Assembly: GCA_013115135.1 (NCBI GenBank)
Contig: JABANP010000058.1
Location: 124,001-188,000, forward strand
Direction: 5' to 3'
Length of the DNA: 64,000 nucleotides
Source: Perkinsus olseni
Taxonomy: Eukaryota > Perkinsozoa > Perkinsida > Perkinsidae
The notes below the pieces were generated by a model, which was not told the DNA's origin, searched no databases, and was given only the letters and a program-made list of their open reading frames with translations. The position numbers and the translations under genes are program-made. Within the stretch, counting starts at the first letter, position 1. Each line of letters starts with the position of its first letter. Positions 45,754 to 55,567 of this stretch are shown here, piece after piece.

Positions 45754-47433
45754 CCGCTTCAGTTCCGTCGGTTGCTCGTTCGGCATGGTCGCAAGCAGCG
45801 GCTTTTCTGCAGCCGAGCGTTTCTTGAACAGTCATTCATCAACTTGTGTAGCTTTTTTTCGAATCGGTGGTCTGCTCTTGTCGTCCGGTGCCCGACCCTT
45901 ACCAGTTCGGCGGCCATAGTCGCATGGACGCTTATCTCCTCTCCCTGCTTCTATGACTATCGCGTCTCTCGATTGTAACACGATGACCAACTTGGCCAGG
46001 CCAAGTCTATTGTAGATGCCATCGCGAGAGGTCGTAGTGGTCCTTGTTGTCTACAGGTTTGGCAGGTATCATCCTAAGAAACATTTGAATTATTCTGATC
46101 GCGAATGAGAAGCCTATTTATATTCATCCGCCAGTCACGAGAGAGTATACCTATTTAGTATTTAGTATCACAACACTCGAATCTGTCTCTGCCTCTCAAT
46201 CGATTTGAGCTGGTCATAGCCTATGACTCATAGGTGCAGTGAAATGATTCAGCGACCCCCCCCCAAGGTGATTGAACGGTGGCTGATGAAAGAACAGCAA
46301 TAGGTGTTTTGCCAGTGAGCAAACTTCTACGGAAGGGAACGCAGACTTCAGACGATCAGAGCAAACCTACCCATTCACCCGGAGAGAAGATCGCTCAAAG
46401 AGCTAGGTTCGAACCCCTCATGTCCCACGTAGATATCTCTTGTACCCATGTATGACAAATCGTGGGACACTCGGAAAACTCGACGCATTTTGTAAGCGCC
46501 GTTTCTCCTCCGAGGGATCTCTGCCATCTTATGATTATCTTCGCGTTGAATGGGGCGGTCTGCCATCAACTAACCCATATGCAGCGGAAAGCTTCCATCG
46601 TGAATTTCTCGAGGAACACGGAGCGTGAGGTAGGAATCACAGAGAGCTCTTCATCTCGGGCAACCTCGGTCGGCGTTTGAGTTCAGAGATGGCCTCTAGT
46701 TCTCCTCAAGCGCTGAAATCAATCGCGAAGTGTATCGAAACTCGACTTGAGAACGGCCCTCACCGGTCAATGGCCTTTCAACATACAAGGCTACCGGAAT
46801 GCATTGTTGATGCCCAACCGCGGCCGCCCCTCACCGAAACGGACGACAACTCGAAGGGAACTTGAGTTTGGAATCCACCTTGACGTGACCGCCGCTGCGT
46901 GATAGTGTTGTGACCATCACTTGACAAGTCAACTAGTAGCGAAGCGCCAGTGGATGGCGTCTTCGAACTTCACGCCAAGGGACTCAACCTTCGAAGGGAG
47001 GTGGACGGACGCACACAGCTTGAAATGGCTAGCGCGGGGTGCGATTCCTACAATGGTCGCACTGGTTCGCTCCGCCAAGCTATGTGCTAGCGTGTAGTCG
47101 GCTGGGTTGGCTGTCCCCCGGAGTACCTCATTGTCGATAGAATCCTGTCATAACCGGAGGGTTATCCCCGTAAAAGTAACTGTCCCGGAAGGACGGCCGC
47201 TCAGTGGGAGCCCAAGTGGTGCTGGTATCGGTGGCACACCGTACATGCTGTGTAGCTTCCTTCACTTGAGCATTCCGCGGAATCGGTTTCGCTACCTGTT
47301 AAGCGCTGGTTTAGCTAAAATCTGTTGTAGTCCATGCGCTCACTCGTGCCAGCACTCGTGAACGCCTCGTGTGCACAGTGGGTCAAGGGCAGGGCAGGCG
47401 TACTGAAATCATCATGGGCAGGTTCTTTTGAGC
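45754..47433. other. Gene-poor region with a tRNA-like B box
   Basis: About 1.7 kb between CPY copies 1 and 2. Just after copy 1, near 45,810, the text FSAAERFL resembles the post-signal segment of other copies (SGAERFL), possibly a remnant. A B-box-like GGTTCGAACCCC lies at 46406-46417. No other gene was recognised. Confidence 0.4.
46406..46417 (+). repeat. tRNA-like B box (possible SINE fragment)
   Basis: GGTTCGAACCCC matches the RNA polymerase III B-box consensus and is followed by GTCCCACG, as at the 55,125 site. I cannot fold a full tRNA cloverleaf around it, so it is more likely a tRNA-derived repeat fragment than a tRNA gene. Confidence 0.3.
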
Positions 47434-47637
47434 ATGGCGCTAACCTATCTCACTTTGATCAGCTCCCTCGGGTTGCTCGTGTTGTCTGGCGGCGAGCAGT
47501 TCTTTGGGCGCCTTCGAGGCCTCAGCTTTCAAGCTCACTGTGACAGATGGTATTGTGATCCAGCTTGCGAGCCTCAGTGCGATTGCCTCTTCGTAGACGC
47601 TCCCCATCAAGACTGCTTATGCCTGTGCCCTTACTAA
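47434..47637 (+). CDS. Small secreted eight-cysteine CPY protein, copy 2
   Basis: A 67-residue frame starts at ATG 47434, preceded by GGGCAGGTTCTTTTGAGC, closely matching the leader of copy 1. The signal peptide MALTYLTLISSLGLLVLSGG is followed by EQFFGRL. The cysteine frame is C-x4-C-x3-C-E-P-Q-C-D-C-x9-C-x-C-x-C-P-Y with TAA at 47635. Copies 1 and 2 share a nine-residue loop before the last three cysteines, whereas the four minus-strand copies have six or seven, so the two plus-strand copies form a subgroup. Function unknown; probably exported. Confidence 0.82.
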   Translation: MALTYLTLISSLGLLVLSGGEQFFGRLRGLSFQAHCDRWYCDPACEPQCDCLFVDAPHQDCLCLCPY

Positions 47638-48230
47638 TTGCTACAGGTCTCTTGGTACATTCGACGTAATTCTCTATTGGACATGTTGCTCTACATCAGC
47701 CGAGTATGATAATAAATCCGATTTAATCAGATCTTCGTTGATTATCGACTGGAGCAGTCATCGTTCTATCGGCTCATCCCATTATTCACTTATTGTCGGC
47801 GAGCTGTTCGACGTGATACTAATGCCTCCACGTTATCCGTGTTCCCATGTTGATCCCAATTCTGTTCACGGAGTGTACGTTGCCTAACTCGACTGGAGCT
47901 ATTTTCTTGTACATGCCGTCGTTAGAGCCCGTATAAGTCTCCGTGATTCTTTAGTATTGTAATGATTGGCAAATCTCTGAAACTCCATCCAACGCGGAGG
48001 TCTTTATAGCATTCTTCGGCGCACAGCGCCAGGATTTCTCCCTATCTCCCGAGCGATTTGTGCTGAATGGGAGTGCAAAAGATCGAACTCGTAACTTCCC
48101 GAGAGTAGCGAATTCGCGCTGGAGAGAAATCGCCTTCCCGAGCGTAGTTCCGCAGAACGCTCTGGGCCACTCCAAGCTCTAACCCGTCCGTATACACGGT
48201 GGTTCGAGGGCCAGCGATCTCTTGTGCCCA
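47638..48230. other. Spacer before the nested mobile elements
   Basis: About 590 bases with no convincing gene. A minus-strand frame (47951-48175) is open but unrecognised. Confidence 0.4.
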
Positions 48231-48335
48231 GGGGCCTATTTCAAAATTCTCTTTAAAGAAGCATTCTTGAGCTTCTTAAGCGTGAAACCGCCAAATTTTG
48301 CCTTAACGGCTTTCAAAATCCTCCTTTAAGAACCT

Positions 48336-48554
48336 TGCAAGCGATACCTCGCTCCAGTCGCCATGACCACTCACTTGCCGTATCTTGCGCTGCTTGATCG
48401 ATTATAGCTGAGGGCTGCAGCTTGCAGCCAACGGCGTTCCTGTTGTTATATCTCTCTCTATTGCTGTTAACTGTGATAGTTACACTATGTCTACGGTGTC
48501 TAGTGTTCAGTCAAAGGGAAGTCAGAGGGGCAAGGGGAATGAAGGCCAACACCA
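48336..48554 (+). repeat. 5' LTR
   Basis: 219 bp, from TGCAAGCGATACCTCGCTCC to CCAACACCA. Against the 3' LTR it shows one substitution (C/T in CCACTCACTTG) and lacks two T's in GTGTTCAG. Its 3' part contains the only Gag start codon, at 48487. Confidence 0.92.
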
Positions 48555-49020
48555 TGGTGCACCGTCCGGACTTCTTGTCTCTCAAACCTCCTCTGAACTC
48601 TTTTCAGCGGCTTTGCGCGATGCGGCCCGCCTAACCTTGGGGGACGAAGGGGAGAAGCTTTCTAGCTCCCTAGCGGAGCTAGTGGCTCTCCCACCCGTGA
48701 AAGTTTGTGAGGAACTTCTCGGTTTTTCGATCCACTCTCCTGCCTTAGAAAATCTATTTTTCGTTGGCACCAATGGATCCAAGCTGGGGATCAGCTTGTC
48801 CGGTTTCAGCTCTGCCTGGCACCTTCCTCCTCATCGCGACGCTTACTATGACCCTACTCTTTGGAATGCAGTACAGTCTAAAAGTGGTGGTGGTGGTCCT
48901 CGTTTTACTTATGAACGCTTTACTCGCGCCTTATCGCTGTCTCTCTCCGAGTGTACTGGTAGTACTGCTCCGATTCGTTTATATTTTCTTACCAAGGCCC
49001 GTCGCCGACGCTGTTAAGAC
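48487..49020 (+). CDS. Gag N-terminal part of the LTR element, starting inside the 5' LTR
   Basis: The frame opens with MSTVSSVQSKGSQRGKGN, whose first 22-23 codons lie in the 5' LTR and whose frame runs on through the primer site. No other in-frame ATG exists, so either initiation is in the LTR or it is non-AUG. The text is helical (FSAALRDAARLTLGDEGEKL). The frame ends at TAA near 49017, but the continuing Gag sequence (AVKTALLAKAAPAGELLDAD) is one base on in the next frame, a +1 shift near 49,000. Confidence 0.6.
48555..48570 (+). other. Primer binding site
   Basis: TGGTGCACCGTCCGGA begins immediately after the LTR-terminal CA with the TGG that pairs with a tRNA CCA end. This position and sequence are typical of a minus-strand primer site; the tRNA was not identified. 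Confidence 0.6.
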
Positions 49021-51493
49021 TGCTCTTCTTGCTAAAGCTGCACCTGCTGGTGAATTGCTGGATGCAGATTCTGATGTTACGGCCTGGCGACGGATTCAGA
49101 GACTCCATTTCGAGGCCGATGATCCTACTTCTGCTGAAGACATTAAGGAGCTCTACCATCGTTATGTCACTGCTTGCCAATCAGTGCTTGACAAGGCGGA
49201 GGCAACGCTTCGTGAGGTTCAGGAGCTGGAAATTCCAAACCTTAGGCATCCTCTTTGTCTTCTGAAGCAGTGGTCTTCCCTTCCCCAAGCCATCGAGCGT
49301 GGTGATAGTATGGTTCGCACTATTGAGCGCGAGAGGCGCATTCACTCTCGATTAAGTTCTCATCCTTCTGGTATATCGTTGACTTGGTCTACCAGACGCC
49401 TTCTCTATGGAGCCCTTTTACGCGCGACGCCTTTGTTCAACGACTCTGATATTGGGTTCGCCGCCTTTATTGATCGCCTAGAACATTCTACAGAGGGCGA
49501 TACGGATAAATTTGTGGCAAATTTGGCGCTGCTTGCTAAGCATGGTGGTTTCTCTACTATTGATAAGTTCTTGAAGTTAGGGTCCCAGCGATCCAATAAT
49601 GGTGGTAATCGTCGTCATCAACAAGGAGCGAAGAGGCCAAGGTTCGACTCGAAGAATGAACCGGGGAATGAGAGTAATACTAATCGGTCTTGGTACTCCC
49701 CTCAACCCCAGGGTACGATGTCGACTCGTGACCTGGCATCTTCATCTACTCGACCCAAGCCTTCTGATAACTCCCGCCGTTCTGGCCCTCCTCATAAACG
49801 TCAATCCTTACCATCATCGAAGCCACCGCCGACTTCCTCAAAGCCCATCACCTGTTATAGGTGTGGCCAAGTAGGACATTACGCGTATGCCTGTCCTTCG
49901 AGAAAAGACAGCAAGAGTGACTCTTCTGTTGAACTTAAGCCTCGTCCTAACGCTGCTCTGAACTCGAGCGTTCAAGGTGTGACTCCTTCTACTGCTGTTT
50001 CTTTGCAGATAACTCACTCCCTCCTAACAAGCCATCTCCGAGTGCTGTCGGAGAAGCCTGAAGGTGTGGATGAAGTCGTTAGTGTGGCTCTTGATACTAT
50101 GAACTCTGTTAACTTGGTTACTGTCTCATTGGCCCAGAGATTGGGTTGTTCAATTAGCAGTGATCTGACACGGCTGACCTCGCTTGGTAACCAATCTAGT
50201 CCCGGGAAGGCGACTGATATACGTCTCTTTATTGTCGGTAAGGGTATCGTGAGCCTCCACTGTTTGGTGGTCGCTGATGATGCCTTGGAGCAGTCTTGTG
50301 ACTGCGAGGTTCTTGTTGGTTTTCGTGATCTTGACCGGATCGGCGCTCACGTTACCATCCCGCGCTCCGTGGAAGCTCCCGCTTCCACTGACGTATCTTG
50401 GTCTGTGTTGGAGTCTTCCGCTACTGATTATCTCCGGTCCAGGGTTAATGTTTGGGTTCCCCTGGTTGGGGCTCCAAATTTCTCCGCCCGCCTTCGTCCG
50501 ATTTCTCCCTCGGATCAGTCCGATACTTCTGAGCAGAAGTGGGTTTTTGAAGTATCTTGGGCTTCGACATCGTCCTCCTCTACTGCTGCTCCCCCTGGGA
50601 AGGTACATGACTTTTCCCCCGGCCTTTTGGCGAAGCTATCAGCGGAAGCCCAAAAGGAATATTGGGGGGAGATTCAGAAGTTCCGTGATAATGGTTGGTG
50701 GCTCGATTCACTCCCGTCTAACGCTGAGGTGATCTCTCCTCCGGTGTGCACTTTTCCCGTTTGCCAGGGATTATTGAAATCGACACGGATTCGCCCTTGT
50801 AGCGATTGTCGAGTCCTAAATCGGACCCTATGCTCTGCCTCTTATTGCGGAAAAACCGTGGGAGCAATAGCCAGTATCGTTCGAGCCCGGTACCGCCCAC
50901 AGTATGATGTATGTTTTATGGATTTGGAGAAGGCTTTTCTGAGGCTCCATATACAGTCACCTAAGGTGATTAAGGTCTTGACTGGGAACCGTGTTTTTTA
51001 TAGTGATAGAGTCCTTTTTGGACTGAAACACGGTCCAAGTTCTCTGAGTACCTTCGTATTACTGTTGTTGAATGCCTGTTTCTCTGCCCTGCTTCAGAGA
51101 CCGGTCCGAGAGTCCCCTATCGATGCCTTTGCGGACTTGGTGGATGGACTAGTGGTACTCAATTTTTATGATGATCTGCTATTGATGGGTACCAGATCTT
51201 TAGTTCAGCGGATGCGACATCTGCTCTCTGTTACTGCAGTTCTCTGTGGGTCGAGGTTTCCCGCCAATAAGTGTGATGATCTTCGGGCTATCTCGGCGCC
51301 TTGTCGACATCTAGGGTTGCTGTGGAAGATTGATGATGATCGCCTCGTAATCAGATTTGTGAAACCTGATCCCCTCGATCCTTCAATTTTTCAGAGTGAT
51401 GACCTGAGAGTCTCTCGTCGTCAGGCTTTTAGCTATGCTGGCCGCAGTTTCGACCCCTTGCGATGCCACAGCCTGGTGACTCACCAGTGGTGA
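48990..51493 (+). CDS. Gag C-terminal part, zinc knuckle, protease region and reverse transcriptase
   Basis: This frame carries the rest of Gag, a CCHC zinc knuckle CYRCGQVGHYAYAC (49853-49894), and then a region with an aspartic-protease-like LDTMNSVNLV near 50,090. The reverse transcriptase follows with RPCSDCRVLNRTL, FMDLEKAFLRLHI, FGLKHGPSSLS and the catalytic FYDDLL box (51174-51188). The RT copies the element's RNA into DNA. The frame stops at TGA 51491 after SFDPLRCHSL, before the RNase H domain, which lies in another frame. The protease motif is atypical (DTMN rather than DTGA), so that assignment is tentative. Confidence 0.75.
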
Positions 51494-52569
51494 GCCTGGG
51501 GGGCGATTATTTACGCCACTGGTTTGGTTCTTCTCCAGGCGGTTCTCGCCGGTCTGCCTGGGACAAGAGGTGGTATCTTGATCATCAGCAAGCCCAAGCC
51601 TTTCGCTTTGCTCTTTCTGCTATCGCCAACGATGACCTTGGTGAGTGCTCTCATGACTCTGTCCCGTCTACTCATTCAACCCTACTTGTTCACTGCGATG
51701 CCAGCTCTTCAGGCTATGGTTTCTGTATCCATTCAACCGGGAGTGATGAAGCTCTTTGGGCTGAATTGGAGGATCCTTCTCGAGTTCTGCTTGAGGTATG
51801 TGCTGGAAGCTTTCAACTTCGTGAACGTGAGAAACGTTGGCACATTAATAGGAAAGAAGCTATTGTCCTTTACAAGGCTTGTGTTTCTGTTGAGCATTGG
51901 CTGTCCTATTTCAGCCCCCATGCCCCTCAGATTCAACGTGTGGTCCTCTACAGTGACAACTCCAGTGCGGTCCACTGGGCGACTCAGTTAGTCGTTGGTA
52001 CCAAGAGTTATGATCGCATCGTTATTGAGCGTTTGATAGATCTTTTCGACTCTCTGATCTCCCATATTCGTGAAAAATATGGTATTCAGTTAGAGTTTCG
52101 ATACCTTGAGGGATCAAAAAACAAGTTAGCTGACGAACTTTCTCGTCAAGCTTCTCTGTTCCCGTCTTTCCCTCCGCTGTGTGACTCTGCGGAAAATTCT
52201 GTTCGACCAGCGACGACACTGGTGTTGGTCTCAGATGCTTATGAGTTTCCAACTGTCACGTATAAAACGTGGTCGAGTCATCGTTGTCTTCATCCGCAGT
52301 GGCGTCAGACTATGCCGCTCGATGAAGCGAGGGACTCATCCTCCGTCTCTGAGGTAGTTCCAGTCCCAGTATTAGCTGTGACTGCTACTGGGTCTCCCTA
52401 CTCAGATCTTACTCAAGTCGGTAATATGACGAGTGACGACGTCATTGCCCATCTTCAGGAGGCTCTGCATTGCAGAGTCTGCAAGACCGAGATTATTGCA
52501 AGTCTGTCTTGTTGTTTCGTGGCATCAACTTGCTCTCCATTCTTGAGGCGCTTGGTGTTCACCCAGTGA
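51463..52569 (+). CDS. RNase H region of the LTR element
   Basis: The frame shows the RNase H pattern: LLVHCDASSSGYGFCIHS, EVCAGSFQLREREKRWHINR then KEAIVLYK, and VVLYSDNSSAVHW, ending with LADELSRQ. These supply the acidic residues of the active site that degrades the RNA strand. It is offset from the RT frame and from the integrase frame, so the polyprotein would need frame changes at about 51,490 and 52,475. Confidence 0.7.
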   Translation: MPQPGDSPVVSLGGDYLRHWFGSSPGGSRRSAWDKRWYLDHQQAQAFRFALSAIANDDLGECSHDSVPSTHSTLLVHCDASSSGYGFCIHSTGSDEALWAELEDPSRVLLEVCAGSFQLREREKRWHINRKEAIVLYKACVSVEHWLSYFSPHAPQIQRVVLYSDNSSAVHWATQLVVGTKSYDRIVIERLIDLFDSLISHIREKYGIQLEFRYLEGSKNKLADELSRQASLFPSFPPLCDSAENSVRPATTLVLVSDAYEFPTVTYKTWSSHRCLHPQWRQTMPLDEARDSSSVSEVVPVPVLAVTATGSPYSDLTQVGNMTSDDVIAHLQEALHCRVCKTEIIASLSCCFVASTCSPFLRRLVFTQ

Positions 52570-53486
52570 GTGATAGAAAATTGTTGAAGGGAGCTCGTGT
52601 TCTCTGTGAGGGAGACCGAGCGTCCTTCCAATGGGATGAGGAGTACAAGCTTCTACTGTATCGTGATATTAAGCTCCACCCTGCGTGGTATATCTATGCT
52701 TGCACCCCTCGCTCTCAGTATTGGATTCTTTACCGTTTTCACTACTCTCCTCTTCTTGGTTGCCATCGGTCTGCGGCACGATGTGTCGATGCTGCTTTAT
52801 CCGAAGGCTGGTATTTCATACGTATGCCAAGGTTGCTCAAGAAGTGGATCCGTTCTTGTAAGATATGCCAACTTTCTAAGGTCGGTGGGCCGAATCCAGT
52901 GCAGCCATCTCTCTTTCGCCGAGGTGCTGGTCGTTTTTCGGAGGTGCAGTTTGACTTTTTGGGGCCTGCTTCTCCTTCGCCTGATGACGATGAGCCCAAT
53001 GGTTGCTCCTACCTGGCGGTTCTAGTGGATAGCGGGACTCAAATGTGTATGGCGTGCCCTGCCAAATCTACCTCCGTTTCATCTGTTATCTCGGCTGTGC
53101 TCCAATGGTGTGCTCTCTTTGGTCCTCCGACTGCGTTACAATTGGACAGTCCCCCCGCTCATAGCTCTGACAAGCTGTTTCGCTTCTTGACTGTGATGGG
53201 GGTGAAGCGATCCCTTGGTATCCCTCGTCGCCCGGAGTGTCAAGGTCGAGTGGAGAATGTTATTAAGGAGATTAAATTAGCTATTTCTACTAACTCTGTT
53301 GCTTCCCCTGGCGATTTACCTTGGTGGGTTGTTGCTCAGTCTGCTGTTGCTGTGCATAATAGCAGCAAAATTTCTGTTCTTGGTTATAGCCCCTGTGAAT
53401 TGGCTTCGGAATTGATATTCCTTTCTTGCCATCACCAGTATTACTTGACTCTTCTACTGATGTTTCTGATGCTATTACCAAGTTGA
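52470..53486 (+). CDS. Integrase core of the LTR element
   Basis: An HHCC zinc-binding segment (FHYSPLLGCH, then CKICQLSK) precedes the catalytic core: EVQFDFLGP carries the first Asp, LQLDSPPAHSS the second, and GRVENVIKEIK the Glu, with 35 residues between the second Asp and the Glu (DD35E). The DFxGP motif is typical of gypsy integrases. The frame is lost after SCHHQYY near 53,440; coding-like text continues in other frames. Confidence 0.78.
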   Translation: MQSLQDRDYCKSVLLFRGINLLSILEALGVHPVSDRKLLKGARVLCEGDRASFQWDEEYKLLLYRDIKLHPAWYIYACTPRSQYWILYRFHYSPLLGCHRSAARCVDAALSEGWYFIRMPRLLKKWIRSCKICQLSKVGGPNPVQPSLFRRGAGRFSEVQFDFLGPASPSPDDDEPNGCSYLAVLVDSGTQMCMACPAKSTSVSSVISAVLQWCALFGPPTALQLDSPPAHSSDKLFRFLTVMGVKRSLGIPRRPECQGRVENVIKEIKLAISTNSVASPGDLPWWVVAQSAVAVHNSSKISVLGYSPCELASELIFLSCHHQYYLTLLLMFLMLLPS

Positions 53487-53604
53487 ATGATTCTTGGTCT
53501 GCCTTCCGTAATCAACTTGCTGATTTAACTTTTATATCTCTAGAGCCATCGCCGATGATGTAGCTCATAAGCTTGAGCTGATAGAATTATCTCATAAAGT
53601 TCCT

Positions 53605-54234
53605 TTGCACACTTTTGCGGTTGGCGATCAGGTTCGTCTGTGTAGGTTGGAGAACAATCATAGAGTCTTGCGAGGCCCCTTTGTCATCTCAGCTTTGCAT
53701 GAGTCCAATCCCTTTCTTTATCGTTTGGATGGTTGGTCTCAAGGGTGGGTATCCCTTGGCCAGCTACTCCCGTATTACTCCGATGAGGAGTTGCGGGACT
53801 TTAATCGTGCTGTGCGACCGCATCAAGCCTACAGTGTGAGTACTTTCCGTCTTGGACTCCCTGCTGATGTTGGTATTCCGATTGCGGAAATCTCTACTGG
53901 TGACTTCGTGATCTACCCCTGTGATGCGGATGTTGACTCGTCTAGTTCGTCGGAGCCGCGTCGTACTCTTTATATTATGGAAGTGATGGACCGTGAGGGC
54001 GACACTCTCCAAGCTCTCTCGCTTAATAAGGATAGTAAAGGTTGCTATAAACGTCCGTTGGTCCGCGAAAGGCCTGATTTTACTTGGACTATTGATGTGA
54101 ATTCTGTTGTTGGTGCCTTTAAGCCCACTAAAACGCGTCGTCTTCCATCGAAAGTGGTTTCGTGGTTGGATAGTCACGGCGCTGTGGCCATGGCTGGGGG
54201 GCGTGCAAGCGATACCTCGCTCCAGTCGCCATGA
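53605..54234 (+). CDS. Integrase C-terminal region, ending inside the 3' LTR
   Basis: The text FAVGDQVRLCRLENNHRVL then RGPFVISAL resembles the SH3-like GPF/Y module that follows integrase cores. The frame runs to GGRASDTSLQSP and TGA at 54232-54234, so its last ten codons or so lie in the 3' LTR. A true start is not implied: this should be the end of the Pol polyprotein. Confidence 0.6.
   Translation: MHTFAVGDQVRLCRLENNHRVLRGPFVISALHESNPFLYRLDGWSQGWVSLGQLLPYYSDEELRDFNRAVRPHQAYSVSTFRLGLPADVGIPIAEISTGDFVIYPCDADVDSSSSSEPRRTLYIMEVMDREGDTLQALSLNKDSKGCYKRPLVRERPDFTWTIDVNSVVGAFKPTKTRRLPSKVVSWLDSHGAVAMAGGRASDTSLQSP
54192..54203 (+). other. Polypurine tract (candidate)
   Basis: GGCTGGGGGGCG lies directly before the TG that starts the 3' LTR, the usual place for the plus-strand primer. 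It is short and contains pyrimidines, but coding constraint (AGGRA) may explain that. Confidence 0.45.
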
Positions 54235-54424
54235 CCACTTACTTGCCGTATCTTGCGCTGCTTGATCGATTATAGCTGAGGGCTGCAGCTTGCAGCCAAC
54301 GGCGTTCCTGTTGTTATATCTCTCTCTATTGCTGTTAACTGTGATAGTTACACTATGTCTACGGTGTCTAGTGTTTTCAGTCAAAGGGAAGTCAGAGGGG
54401 CAAGGGGAATGAAGGCCAACACCA
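54204..54424 (+). repeat. 3' LTR
   Basis: 221 bp, from TGCAAGCG to ACACCA. It differs from the 5' LTR by one substitution and a 2-nt TT insertion (GTGTTTTCAG). The insertion falls inside the Gag leader codons. Confidence 0.92.
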
Positions 54425-54722
54425 ACCTCAAGAAGGATTCTTTAAACCATCAGCTTCTTGAGGTTCAAGAACCCTTCTTAAAGGAGCCATTCATTAAGGA
54501 AGGCTTCCTGTAAGAACCTCGTTTTCACACGTCAAAATGCGTAAGAGGCTTCAAGAAGGTTATAACCTATTTCAAAAATCTGATCTTCATGAACTTTTCG
54601 TTTCAAGAAACTTGACCTACTCGGGGGTAGGTTAAAGAGAAGTTTTGACGCTTCATTCGGTGGTCCCTGTACAAGTCGGCCGCAAAGCTCGGCAAAGTGT
54701 CTCTATCCACGGGCGATGCTGT

Positions 54723-54782
54723 ACCCTCGAATCGAACCCGCGACCTCGAGCGTGTAAGCCAGACGGCCCAACCAGCCGACCA
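54723..54782 (-). repeat. tRNA-derived SINE-like segment
   Basis: On the minus strand the text reads GGTCGGCTGGTTGGGCCGTC then GGCTTACACGCTCGAGG and CGGGTTCGATTCGAG. This has an A-box-like TGGTTGGGCCG, a CTTACAC loop as in valine tRNAs, and a good B box (GGTTCGATTC). The anticodon and acceptor stems do not pair properly, so it is a tRNA-derived repeat rather than a functional tRNA. It lies in the palindromic element. Confidence 0.45.
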
Positions 54783-55124
54783 AACTAGCAAAAAAATTGT
54801 GCGCTGATTAGTCATCAGTAACGATACACTCTTTCGACTTGTCTGACTTGTTAGTACTCCCGCCTTGCCTCGCACGGTAGCGAGAGAGCCACACACACGA
54901 AGGCTCTATAATGGCGGGTGAACAACGAACTCCTACCCCGGGCTACGCCAAGACTTGGCCGGGCCAAGTCTTCGGGATATCAACACTATCCATTCAACGA
55001 AGATTATGGAATAAGCGATATTAGTATGTAGTTCATAGTATGGACTTCATAGGGTGCAGCCTGCACACTATGAAGCCTTCACCGTGTAGGCTGCGACACA
55101 ACACAACATGGGTTATTGGTCCCG

Positions 55125-55136
55125 GGTTCGAATCCC
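55125..55136 (+). repeat. tRNA-like B box
   Basis: GGTTCGAATCCC, a full match to the B-box consensus, is followed 13 bases later by GTCCCACG, as at 46,406. Probably a fragment of the same tRNA-derived repeat family. No cloverleaf is apparent. Confidence 0.35.
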
Positions 55137-55429
55137 ACGTGCGTCAAGTCCCACGTCGCCTCGAATTTCCCTTCAAGACCTTCAGGAAGACTTCCTGAGA
55201 TTCAAGAGGTCCTCTTGAAGGAAGCTCAAAATTTTGAAATCCGTTATGGTTCCTGAGCTCATTCTTTAAAGAGCTTCTTAAACCTCAAGAAGCTCTTCTT
55301 TAGAGAGAATTTTGAAATAGGCCCCAGGTGTCTGATAAGACCTGGTCCACTGGGTTGTTCGTGTGGAGGGTGTGAATGGCGGGGAGGCTATCCAACGGAT
55401 AAAACCAGCAGTGTAGTCTTTTCGCTATA

Positions 55430-55534
55430 CTTTCATCTCGGACCATCGCAAACACGCAGGGAGCCGCTCATAGCTTGTCTTTCTGTACTTGCCTGCCCGG
55501 AACAGTTCTTCGCTGCAGCTGATGTGCAATGACG
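55430..55534 (+). pseudogene. Possible degraded CPY-family signal-peptide remnant
   Basis: A frame near 55,470-55,532 reads LIACLSVLACPEQFFAAADV and then stops. A hydrophobic run followed by PEQFF resembles copy 2 (LLVLSGGEQFFGRL). No start codon is near, and no cysteine-rich part follows. This is suggestive only. Confidence 0.3.
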
Positions 55535-55567
55535 ACGTTGGCCAGACGATGACGCAACTGACTCCAC

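Larger units (their letters stand above)
48336..54424 (+). mobile_element. Ty3/gypsy-like LTR retrotransposon, 6.1 kb
   Basis: Two direct repeats of about 220 bp bound the element. Each begins TG and ends CA, and ACCT (48332-48335 and 54425-54428) flanks the outer ends as a 4-bp target duplication (5 bp if one A is reassigned). The order is Gag with zinc knuckle, RT, RNase H, integrase, as in Ty3/gypsy and BEL/Pao, and unlike copia. The integrase has the HHCC and DD35E patterns. A primer site follows the 5' LTR and a purine-rich tract precedes the 3' LTR. The internal reading frame is broken in several places. Confidence 0.9.
48231..55325. mobile_element. Palindromic element with terminal inverted repeats, split by an LTR retrotransposon
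   Basis: The left end (48231-48260) and right end (55296-55325) are inverted copies of one 30-base sequence beginning GGGGCCTATTTCAAAATTCT, with a single mismatch. Weaker inverted similarity continues inward through runs built on CTTCTTGAGG and TTTAAAGAA. Removing the 6.1 kb LTR element leaves about 1 kb, with no transposase frame. It looks like a foldback or MITE-type element. No clear target site duplication was found outside the ends. Confidence 0.6.

Noticed and set aside
46375..46569. Apparent peptide containing GFEPSSL
   Set aside because: This is the typical conceptual translation of a tRNA-like B box read in antisense, not a protein.
54723..54782. Functional tRNA-Val gene
   Set aside because: The B box and a CTTACAC loop are present, but the anticodon and acceptor stems do not pair, so a tRNA-derived repeat is more likely.
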